DNA from: Cristatella mucedo
Taxonomy: Eukaryota > Bryozoa > Phylactolaemata > Cristatellidae
NCBI GenBank assembly: GCA_009760855.2
Contig: WPIO01000206.1
Location: forward strand, 1 to 64,000
Direction: 5' to 3'
Length of the DNA stretch: 64,000 bases
Made by a program: the position numbers and the translations under genes. This document shows, one piece after another, positions 25,401 through 37,400 of the stretch (the stretch's first letter is position 1; each line of letters starts with the position of its first letter). Below the pieces are notes generated by a model. It was not told the DNA's origin. It did not search any database and was given only the letters and a program-made list of their open reading frames with translations.

Positions 25401-28400
25401 CACTAAATGTTGTCATAAATAGACGCGTTTTCAATTTCGTTTTACACGTAATGAAGTCAAGAGATTTCGTGACGGCAGTCGGGAATCAGTTAGAGGCTTT
25501 GGGAGCATACGAAGTAAATGTACGGTCTCCACAGAATTTGAGGTTTGTACGAGGTATAGGTAAGCAGTTAGTTTCCCAAAAATGGGTTGTACGATATTTA
25601 GCCTGGCGGTGGAGTAGACCTGATAGATGGCCTGGAGCCGAAGAATGAAGTGAACTAAAAGTGAGAGACAAAACCTTGAAATCGATTCACTGCTTGACTG
25701 GGTAGCCAGTGCAGGTCGGCGAAACGTGGTGGGATGTGGCAACTGGGACGCTCACTACAGACAAGACTAGCTGTAGAGTTTTGCACCGGCTGCAAGCGCC
25801 TGATTGCACATGCCGGTAGGGCAGCAAGCAGTGTGAGTTACAGAAGTCAAGATGAGATTTTACAAATGCCTAAACCACCTTATATGTGATCGATTCACTA
25901 CGAAACATTAAAATCGAACTTGAGCCTATTTATGGCGAAAGAGCTGAGGCAGACGAAAGTAGTGCCTAACAAATGGATCGAAGAAATACTATGTGGCCTC
26001 GTCCAAGGTATAAAGCCGAATGACATGTTCAATAAGAATGGTTGATATGAATCGGGATTCTTTCACAGGCAACACCGACTCGCATATCAGCTGTGACGGG
26101 CCACAATTCAACTGGCTGCAAATCCAAAAGAATCGTCTAGCCGTCTTATTTTTCTGCAGTAGCTCCGAAACCAAGAAAAACCTCATCGTTGGAAGATTTT
26201 GGTAGCTCGGACACTTTCACAAAGCCAGACTGCTGTCGTCTTATTACGCTAATCATAAATCATGGAAAATAAGTAAAATCTGGAATGATAGCATGCAGAA
26301 ATTTGATCGGGTATCGGGAAAATAAAAAAAACTATCGTGTTAGTTGATAGCCCGGGTGCCATAGGAATTACAAAACGCTCAAAAATATAAAAATTGTGTT
26401 TATGCCATCAAATGCAACAGTTCTGATTGAACCGTTTGATCTTTCTACCTAAATCAATCAAAACTGCAGGAGTTTTGATTATCATGCACTCGAAATTTGA
26501 CTTAGAGATATTTGCATTTCTCTTGAAGTAGACTTTCGAATCGATTAATTGAACTTCACTCCGCAGAAAGCTACCAATGCTGTCAGTAGTCTGTCGCCCA
26601 CCAGGTACCAGACCTCCTTTATTCCAGTTTTCTCAGATTTTATTTTGATTCCGTATGCTAGATATCGATCCTTCCTTGTCAGAGATTACTTCAACATTCC
26701 CTTTGATAACTTATCTGGCACCTTCAGCATTGAATTTCTTGCGTTGACTGACTTGTTATCACTTTTGGCTCATGTGTACAGCCCTACTCGCATCAAATAT
26801 GACACACTCAACCAACTTTTTCTCATACAATTTCACTTCGTCAACACCAATTACTACCAAATCCTGCTCATCTGACCACATACAGATCCCATTCATTCTA
26901 CAATGTGTGCCTTCCTCTTCCTCCTTCTCCTCTAAGATCACATATGAATCGCAATACTTGGAGACCATTGACGTTGATGCTGTCCGTGCGGGAATATCTG
27001 CCTCACCTCTGCTGCTCAGTCTCCCTTCTAACCTGTCATCATTGGTAGATTGCTGCAGCACGACACTAGCTAACACTATCGACAAGTTTTCACCTCTGAC
27101 TGAGCGAACTTTGTGCCCTCCACCAGACGGCCTGTAGTTTACTGCAGTCATTAAACTAGCTAGGTCCACCAACCTCAACCTAGAAAAAGCGTACAAAATA
27201 TCGGGACTGTCTGTACATCGACAGGCATACGAGAGGACTACGGTTACACTTACCAATCGACCCAAGCAAGGGCCAAGTCTAGCTTCTATAAAAAGATTGA
27301 TGAATTGCAGATGCACAATCCAACATTGCTGATGCCAATGATCAACAATCTCTTCAACCGTTCCCAGGTTAGCTCCTTATCTAATGATTCCTGAGATGAT
27401 CTAGCTGATTGCTTCTCTAGCTTCTTCGTTCAGATTATAGACAAGATCAATGAGTCCATCCCTACTATGGCAGTGTCCCCTTAAATGCTGTCCCTCAACT
27501 CCTTGCAGCACCTCAATGTCAAAATTCAAGGGGGTCAACAGTTACCTCGACCTGAAGTTCATATCCCAATTAAAGAAGGCGGCTAGTCTTGTGGACCCTA
27601 TTCCCGCTGTCCTGCTTCTACGATGCATTGGTCTGCTCCCGCCATGCGTAAAAAACTTCATTAATATGCCAATCCCCTTAGGTCAAATCCCAGCACCTTT
27701 TAAAAAGGCCGTAGTCAGGCCACTACCCAAGAAAGCAACGCATGTCCAAGATAACTTGAGCAGCTATCGCCGCCAAGTCTCTCTCTACGATTGCTATTAA
27801 AGAAATTGGAACACATAGTGGCAGACCAGCTGAACTCATATTTCAAAACTTAATAATGATAATAATAATAATGCACTTGATAATACGCTCTCGGAGAGCT
27901 TAATCTCTTTCTATGCACTTTACATTTGCTGCAAAGGGAAATGCAATTGAAATGGTGAGTAGAATCATGCATGATAAACAAACAACATGAATAAAATGGT
28001 TAGGGGTGACATGCATAGGGTCAGCATGCAAATGTGGTTAGTGGCAGCATGCACAGTGCCAGCGCGCATAAGCACATCAAGGATGAATCACAGGGACCCA
28101 CTAAATGCTGTCCTAAATAGGTGTGTTTTTAAGTTCTTTTTAAATGTTGTCAGGTCAGGGGATTTTCTGATGCAGGTTGGGATGGAATTCCAGGCTTTGG
28201 GCGCCTGCGAGCTAAATGCACGGTCTCCAAAGGATTTGAGGTTTGTACGGGGTATTTGTAAACTGCTGAATTCCGAAAAGCGGATGGTACGATGCTTGGC
28301 CTGATGTGGGAGTATATCAGATAGATAGGCTGGAGCCAAAGAATGAATCGACCTAAAATTGAGCGACAAAACTTTAAAGTCAATCCATTGCTTGACTGGT

Positions 28401-31400
28401 AGCGAGTGCAGGTCGGCAAGAAGTGGAGTAATGTGGCAACTGCGACGCTCACGACAGACAAGCCTAGCTACGGAGTTGTTCACTAGCTGCAATCGCCTCA
28501 TCGCTCATGCTGGTAGGCCAGTAAGTTCTTACCTGTGTAGTAAATTTCAGTCTAATTTTAGAGCTATTTACTCCACTGAGTCAGCATTGCTTTGGGTGTA
28601 CAACGATCTCCTTAGGAATGTAGACATAGATAAAGTATAAAGATTTTTTGCTTAAGTTTTCGGCTGCTTTTGATACAATCAATCACCAAGTCTTTCTTGA
28701 GCGCCTCTCATCTTGCTTGAGCATTTGTTGCACTTTATTGCAATGGTATGGCTCTTATCCCAGTGGGAACCTGTAGAGGCTTGACTTAGTGAATGAACAA
28801 AAATCATCGTAGGAACATCTTATGTAATGTAATGTATCTCCGTCTGTAACTCCACAAAGTCATGGAGACCATGTGAGCGTTACGCAGGAGAGTTTTGTAT
28901 TGCGCACTCACAGCCTAAGCGGCTTTCGGTACGCATTCGGTAGCCAACAGACTTTGTCTCACGCAACAGAGAGAAGGTGGGAAGCATAGCTGTCAGGAGA
29001 GCAGTTGAGGTAGTGAGTAGCATAGAAGTAGCAGCTCAGGACCGCTGAAAAGGATGTGCCATAGTCGGAAGTAGGAGAGTAGTTATCGCTGCGTAAGAAT
29101 TGAGGAAGCGACTTCCACAGTCTAGGACCTGCAGAGCTAAAGCTTCTGTCACCAACTGTCTTTAAGCGGAGGAATGGGACAGCTAATTTATTGTCCACAC
29201 AGGACCTGAGGGCGCGAATAGCCATATGGGATACTTCTGGGCTCTGTGATAGGTCCGGTTTTTTTCATGGTTTATACTCTTCTTCTTGCCGATGTGCTTT
29301 TCAAGCATAATCAAGGCTTTCACTTCTATGCAGATTCTACTCAGTTGTACCTTTACTTGTATCGCTCCCAGCGAACCGGCACGACGAATTATCTTCACTC
29401 CCTTGCTGCATGTATTAATGACATCGACACATGGCTGGCCGCAAATCGTCTTTAATAGAGCGATGATAAACCAACTTGCTAGTTATGAACAGATCAAGTG
29501 CGGTTCATAAATTGGAAAGGCTGACGCCTAGAATCGGCTATACCACCATATTTCCTGCTGAGTCGGCACTAAATCTAGATGTCACATTCTAAAGTAACCT
29601 TTCATTCGACGACGACTACATCATCTCCACGATAAAGTCTGCCTACATTTAGCTACATAATATCTATAAATGTTGGACTTTTTAAGGCAGGGATACTAAA
29701 TCTAAGTTGGTTCATGTATTTGTGACATTCCGTGTGGACTTCTGTAATTCACTTATTGCTGGTTTACCTGAATGTTTAATCGGGTGCTTACAGTTGGTGC
29801 CGAACTCTGCAGCTGGGCTTGTCTGTCGTGAGCGTTGCACTGGCCTAATCGCACCACTTCTCGTCGACCTGCACGGGCTACCAGTCAAGCAACGCATCAA
29901 CGTCAAGGTTTGGTAGCTCACTTTTAGGTCCCTTCATTCTTTGGCTTCAGCCTGCCTATTAGATTTACTTCCCCACCAGGCTAAGCATTTACCACCGCCG
30001 CTTTTCGAAAACTAAATGTGTATCTATACTTCGTACGAACCTTGAATCCTTTGGAAACTCTGCCTTAAGTTCGTATGCTCTCAAAGCCCGGAACTCACTC
30101 CCGACTTCCGTCACGACCTCCCCCGACTTTACCGCATTTCAAAAGAAATTAAAAAAACGCACCTTTTTATTTCAGCACTCAGTGAGTCAATGGGATTCAT
30201 CCTCTATGCGCTTATGAGTGCTCACACTGTGCATGCTGTCACTAACCCCACTTGCATTCTGACCTTGTGCATGTCACCCCTAACCATATTATTCTTGCTG
30301 TGTTTCGAGCACGCTGCGCCATTCGCGTTTTTTTCTTTACAACAAATGTAAAGCACCTAGAAAGAGATGGAGTTAAAATAATGCGCTTTATCAAGTGTTA
30401 AAAATAATCTTATCATTATTAAGGGATGATTCGAGCTGGGAAGGCTCAATATCGAACGTAAATATGCGTCACATTTTGAAACTTATCAAAAACGGGACGT
30501 CAGTGATTGATTTTTCAAAATCAGTTGACGTTTTAAAGGCCATGCGCATGCTGAAGAGCCAGTAGTTTCTCGTTACCCATCACCATTTGTTTCAAAAGCG
30601 GAATGTGCATACACCGGCGAAGATATTGACCAAAACGGAATGAAAAATCAAGACAAAATTGATGCTCAAGACACCAGGCCCAGGATTACAGACCTGTAGT
30701 TTAACATCGAACGATTTTTACGTACACTAAAACATTGACAACATCGAGTGCTTAGGCCACTTAACCGGCGGGTATATCTGTGACGAGGCGATACGAAAGA
30801 GCATAAAATTTCTCTACATCTACTCTGCAGCCTGTCGAAGAAGGGACCGCAAAGAGTCATTGAGTTATTTGTTTAAATACAGTCCTGAAAATTTCCTATC
30901 CACATAGTCTTGCCTATTTGCCTTGAGGCCTAGCCCCACGGACATCTTAATTATTGTAAAGGCGCAGCAACTCATCTAGGCTTCGACTCAGTTTACTTTT
31001 TGCACATAAACTCAGTTTATTTTATTGTACATGCCGTAAACGCATGCAGACGCAGAATACAACATCAATCGACGTCAAGATTACTATTCAAATATTTCAG
31101 CAGTGGATAAATAAACAGTTCTCGCTCTCTGGAAAACATCACCAGACGGTGGGAGGGGGTTGGTGTTAGCGAATTGAGTACACGTTTGCCGGAGAGAGGT
31201 AGACGGTCGACTTTTATCTTTACAAGTACGTAAACACAATTTTCAATCGATTAACTTGTTCAACATAATTGCTTACAGGGGCAGTTGAATACATAGTGGA
31301 TGATAAAGGCAATTAAATGCCAACTAGATTGATCAAAAACAGGTTGTTGCTAAGGAGCCTGCAGACAATGAACTGGAATTTGTTGCTATCACAGAAAAGC

Positions 31401-34400
31401 AATTGCCGCGAAACGTCAGCTAAATTTTGTCGCAGGTCCACAGTCATAAGGGTTGTTCCTTGAAATCAATTTTGCAATTCAAAGCATGCCGATTCTATCA
31501 CGTAGTATAAACTAAATTCTGTTATAAATGCTGCTTCTAAGATTCGTGAACTATGCATTAACAAAAGAAAAGCGCCCAGGAGCCGCTGCAGTGGCCAAAA
31601 CTGCTCAGCTCAGATGCCGCTCAATCGGAGGTAACTGTGAGCTGAGTACCAAGTCGTTTGGTATTCCTAGCATTGTCTTGAACCGCTCAGCACGTTCCTT
31701 CGCATGCGTCACTGTGAATCTCTCTAACTTAGTGATCATCAGGCCTGTTATAACTCCACCGGCCAGACTTGATGCTTGCCTTTGGACTCCTCAATCAATG
31801 TGCAATAAACCTCTAGTAATAAGCGACCTTATTTCTGAAAATGGTATCGACCAGCTCGCCCTAACTGAAACTTGGTTAAAATCGACAAACTGCCCAACAA
31901 TTAAAGACGCGACTCCAACGGGTATCTTATTCTTTCACACCCCTAGATCTATCAAAACTAGAGGTGGAGTTGCTGTTATCGTGCACTCTGTGTCAACTTT
32001 AAGCCATTTACAGTATCTTCGAAGCAATCTTTTGAATCAATTGTCTTGTTCTCACCCAAAAACAAGCAACCGATAGTGGCAGTAGTCTATTGCCCACCAG
32101 GTACCAAATCCTCCTTTATCTCGGATTTCTCCGATCTCGTTTCGATTCAGTGTGCAAGAAATCTATCCTTCCTCGTTATGGGGGATTTCAACGTTCACTT
32201 TGATAGCTTATCAGACTCCTTCAGCACTGAATTTCGTGCATTGACTGACTCATTGTCTCTTGTGGCTCATGTGCATGGCCCTACTCACATCAAGGGTCAC
32301 ACACTCAACCAGATTTTCTTATACAACTACACTTTGTCATCACCAATTATTTCTAAATCCTGCTTATCTGACCACATGCAGATCGCATTCAATCTACAGT
32401 GTTTGCCCACCTCCTCCTCTAAAATAACCTGTGAATCGCGAAACCTCAAGACCCTTGACATCGATGCTGCCCGTGCAAGAATATCAGCTTCACCTCTGCT
32501 GCTCAGTCCTCCCTCCGATCTGTCAACATTGGTAGATAGCTCCAACACGACACTAGCTGACACGCTCGACGAGTTTGCACCTCCGAATAAGCGCACTGAG
32601 CGCCCCTGCCCAGATGGCCCACGGTAACGACGGACATTTAACTAGCCAGGTCTACTAAGTCCAAGCTTGAAAAAGCATGCAATAGATCAGGACTGACTGT
32701 TCATCGACAGGCATACGGAGAGTACTGTATGTCGTACCAATCGATTCTTGCCAAGGCGAAGTCTAGCTTCTATTGAAATATTGTTGAAACACAGATGCAC
32801 AATCCAGAAATGCTGATGTCAACGACCAACCATCTCCTCATCCGCTCCCAGGTTTGCTCCTTACCTGATAATCCTTGTCTTGATCTAGCCGATCGCTTTT
32901 TCGATTCTTTGTGCCGAAGATTGACAAGATCAGGTAGTCCATCCTGATTGCTCGTCAATGTCTACATTTAAGCAGGTTAGTGGTGATCTCGTCCTAAAGT
33001 TCATATCCCAATCAAAGAAGACAACAAGTCCTTTGGACCCTATTCCCACTGTCCTGCTCCTACACTGCATTGATCGGCTGCTGCCATGCATTGCTGAAAT
33101 CATTAATATGTCATTAGCCTCAGTTCATGTCCCAGCACCTTTCAAAAAAGGTGCAGTCAGGCCGCTTCTCAAGAAAGCGACACCGGACCAAGACAACATG
33201 AGCAACTACCGCCCAGTTTCCCCTTCTACGATTCCGGTCTATGACACCTGAACGGGTCGTGGCAGACCAGCTGAACTCATATATTGAAACCTCAAACCTT
33301 GCTAGTAAGTTCCAGTCTGGCTTTAGAGCTAATCACTCCACAGATGGAGAGTATAAACGGTGAAAAGAACCGGACCTAGCACGAATCCCTAAATAACCCC
33401 ATATTTCAGAGGTACCTCGGATGATCTTTGCCGGTTCACGTCAATACTCTGGAGTCTCCCACTGCGATATGATCTGTACCATTGTAGAGCAATACCAGTG
33501 ATGCCCAAGCGAGATAATAGGCGCTCTAGATGACTTTTGTGATCAATAGTGTCAAAAGCTGCCGAAATATCAAGAAAAAACAAGCAGAGACACTCTACCT
33601 ATGTCTGCATTCCTAAGTAGGTCGCCTGGGCATTACTATTAATGCTCTACAGTGGTTCATTTCATATCTCAGTGGAAGACTCCAGAGTATTGTCGTGAAT
33701 GGACAAAGATCATCCGACGTACCTCTGAAATATGGAGTCCCTCAAGGCTCCGTGCTAGGTCCGGCTCTTTTCACGGTTTAAACTCTCCCCCTTGCTGATG
33801 TGATTCAAAAGCACAATCTAGGCTTTTCTTCTTTTCACTCAGTTGTACCTTTGCTTTGATCCCTCACTGCTTTCGAGCACCTCGAATTCTCTGAACTCAC
33901 TTGCTGCAAACATTGATGACATCTGTACATGGATGGCAGCAAAGTTTCTAAATCTAAACGATGATAAAAGCAACTTACTAGTTAGAGACAAACCCAGTGT
34001 GATTCAGAAATTGGAAAGGCTGACGCTCAAAATTGGCTCTGCCAGCATATCTCCTGTTGAATCAGCTCGAAATCTAGGTGTCATGTTCCAAAGTGACCTC
34101 TCGTTAGTCGACCACATCAGCTCCACAGTTAAATCTACCTACTTTCAGCTACATAAAATTGCTAAAATTCGGGCTTGTTTAGATAAGGATACCACGTCCA
34201 AGTTGGTCCATGCATTTGTGACATCCCGACTTAATTTCGGTAACTCACTACCTACTGACCTATCGACTTGTGCAATCAGGTGATTACAGCCTGTGCAAAA
34301 CTCTGCAGCTAGGCTTGTCTTTCGTGAACGTCGCAGTTGCCACATCACACCACTTCTCGCTGACCTGCACTGGCTACAAGTCAAGCAAAGGATAGACCTT

Positions 34401-37400
34401 AAATCGTTCATCGCTCACTTTTAAGTCACTTCGTTCTTTGGCTCCAGCCTATCTCTCAGATCTACTCCCCCACCAGGCCAAGCATCGTACCACCCGCTTT
34501 TCGGAATCCAACCGTTTACCAATACCTCGTACAAACCTCAAATCTTTTGGAGACTGTGCATTCAGTCCGTACGCTCTCAAAGCCTGGAACTCCCTCCCAA
34601 CTTGCGTCAGAACTTCCCCTGACTTGACCACAGTTAAAAAGAACTTCAAAACACACCTATACAGGACAGCATTTAGTGGGTCACCGTGATTCGTCCTTGA
34701 TGTGCTTATGCGTGCTGACACTGTACATGCTGCCACTAGCCACATTTGCATGCTGACCCTGTGCATGTCACCCCTAATCATGTTATTCATGTTGTTTATC
34801 AAGCATGATGTTACTCACTATTCGATCGTGTTTTCCTTTGCAGCCAATGTAAAGCGCCTAGGAAGAGATTGCGTTCACTGAGGGCGCTTTATCAAGTGCA
34901 TTATTATTAAGAAACTAATTTGGCTGTTGCTGGATAATGAAAATTAGACATGTAGTTAGAAATTTTCTGCGTCTTGCGAAAAAACGATGGCCAACTAAGA
35001 ATCTCGCTCCTTAGAAAATTGAAAGGACAGCCCTGTCATCGGAATCGATCAGAAACAAAATATTTATATACTTATAAATAATTTGCATAGAACCCTGGGG
35101 ATAAAATCTATATCTTAGTGCTTTACATGCGTCAAAGGGCTTGATTCCACAACCTTGGTCATTGAATGCGTTCACCCTGACCTCGGTGCTTATAGGTGAG
35201 AACACTGACCCCTGGGCAAAACCAGGGCGACAGAACCACTGCAACTCCAAGCAAACCTGCTCTTGAAGCTTCCAAACGAATGCTATATGCAATATACCGT
35301 TATTATTGGGGAATACGAGGCTCGAGGAAGCCCGCGACTTATTTGCCATGGCCATCACCTGGCTGAAACGGAAACAGAGAGCTACCAGTAATACATAAAA
35401 AATGCCAAAGCTTTCTGTGTCTCTCATACCCACGGTTATTTAAAATGTGATGGAACTGATAGCATCGCTTGCTCTGTCAACTTAATCTGAATGGGTTCAG
35501 CACTATTCCTTTGAATCTCATATGCCCAGTCATTCAACCCACTATATTTCATTGTTTGCTGTACTGTATCACCACTGGAACGAAGACTGGACTTACTTGA
35601 GATTCTTCTAAATCATTCTGAGTTTGAGTTTTATAAAATCGTCCCATCATCATGCTGGGCCATTGTAACATTCATTTCGAAAATCCTCCTTACCATATTG
35701 CATCGAGCTTGGCTTATTTGTTGATTCATTGGACTCGGAGCTATTTGAAATTGCAGCCCTTGCCGTACCACACCCAGCAAACTAAGTCTGTTTTGTTAAT
35801 TCAATGGAATAGCTGCTGAATATCGCCATTACCTCTCTGCACGTGCTTGCTAGGCACTGAGTGGCTTTTGGACTGTATGGGTTTGCCAAACTAGTTTAGT
35901 TATCGCTATTTTTTCTCCTGATTCACCGTCTGCAATATTTTCTGAACTGCTGCTCATGGGACACCCTAAGCGTGTGGCTGGATTAAAAGGCTTTGATCTT
36001 CTATTAGGTGGTGCTGTTGTGTGACCATTACCACGTACTCGAAATTTAGGTGTCGTTTTCGACAGCTGCCTCAACTTTAAAAGCTTTATTCAGAAGACTG
36101 CTTCTACAGCTAGCCATCACGTCCGATACCTATCCGAGATTTAGAGTTGTCTCCCACTCTTGCGTGTAAAAAATTTAACTAGCTCCGTAGTTCTGTCTCG
36201 GCTTGACTATTGTAATTCCCTTTTGGCTGGGCTGCCAGAGAAAGCTACTAGGCCACTGCAGCAGACTATGGATATGGCTGAAAGACTAGTCTTCAAGTCC
36301 TAGTGGTTTGAGAACGTGTCTCCTTAGCTAAAAGAGCTAGGATGGATGCCGGTTGAGCAACGGATACAGAGCAAAGTTCTTACGCTGACCCACAAGGCTC
36401 GCCACGGTTTGGCTTCTTCGTACCTAGCTAAACTGCTGCATCAGTTTCAGCCTGTTCGCGCCCTCAGATCCTGTGTGGAAATTAAATTATCTGGTCCATT
36501 TCTCCACTTAAAGACCGTTGGCGACAGAAGCTTTAGCTCTGCAGGTCCTAGACTGTGGAACTCGCTCCACAACTCTTACGCAACGACAACTACTCTCCTA
36601 CTGCCGACTATGGGCTCATCCTATTCAGCGGTCCTGAGCTGCTACTTCCATGCTACTCACTACCTCAACAGCTCTCCTGACTCAGCTATGCTTCCAACTT
36701 TCTCTTTGTTGCGTGAGAAGAAGTCTTTTGGCTACCGAATGCGTACCGAAAGCCGCTTAGGCTGTGAGTGCGCTATACAAAACTCTCTTGAGTTACATCC
36801 ACATGATCTTTATGACTTTGTGGAGTTACAGACAGAGATACATTACATTACGTTAAACAGATCTCCGGTTGCACGACCTGCTCTTCTGATTTTATTCGTG
36901 TGGCTTTCCCTCTAACGAATTACAGCTCCCTTGGAGACGGTGCATTCAGCTAAAAATGATCCTAAAGCCACAAAGCCCTTGAACTCGTAACCGCCTGTCA
37001 CTAAGTAATTATCTAAGAAACCGTAAGAATCGTCCTATAAAAAGGCTTACTTTAATTAAATTGTGTTTAAATTAAGTTAATCCTCATTCGAATGCTGAAC
37101 CTTTAGAGCAAATGACTCCCAAGAAACGACAGCTATTCAGCATTTAAAAAACAAGTGATTTTTATCATTTAAAAAGAGCTAAAATGTTGATATGGATATT
37201 TTTACCACGAATCAAAAAGGTTCTCTGCCTTTGAGACCACAAAAACTTTAAAATGCGCCTACTTATGACAGCATTTAGTGGGTCCCCGAGATTCTTCCTG
37301 TATGTGCTTATGCGTGCTGATGCTGATGCATGCTGCTACTAACCACACTTGCATGATGACCCTGTGCATGTCCCCCATAACTATGTTATTTATGCCGTTT

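Larger units (their letters stand above)
26560..30420 (+). mobile_element. LINE family A, long copy with two nested insertions
   Basis: The element starts in the endonuclease domain ([11 protein letters not shown]-like region near 26585) and reads through the linker (DPIPAVLL, about 27595) and the reverse transcriptase entry. It is interrupted at 27850-28514 by a minus-strand family A copy, resumes at 28515-28821 (SAAFDTINH region), is interrupted again at 28822-29227 by family B, and resumes at 29228 with the catalytic loop read as YADS instead of YADD. It ends in the family A tail at about 30345-30420. Many stops and frameshifts show it is dead. Confidence 0.88.

Noticed and set aside
32327-32596. 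Open frames antisense to the LINE family A endonuclease (also 26759-27316 minus, 34449-34802 minus, 28359-28640 plus)
   Set aside because: They are mirror frames of LINE coding sequence; the sense strand carries the motifs.
35011-35433. A 140-codon minus-strand frame with a hydrophobic N-terminus
   Set aside because: Much of it overlaps a diverged SINE (35060-35200), there are no splice or domain signals, and it is not the missing P450 I-helix exon.
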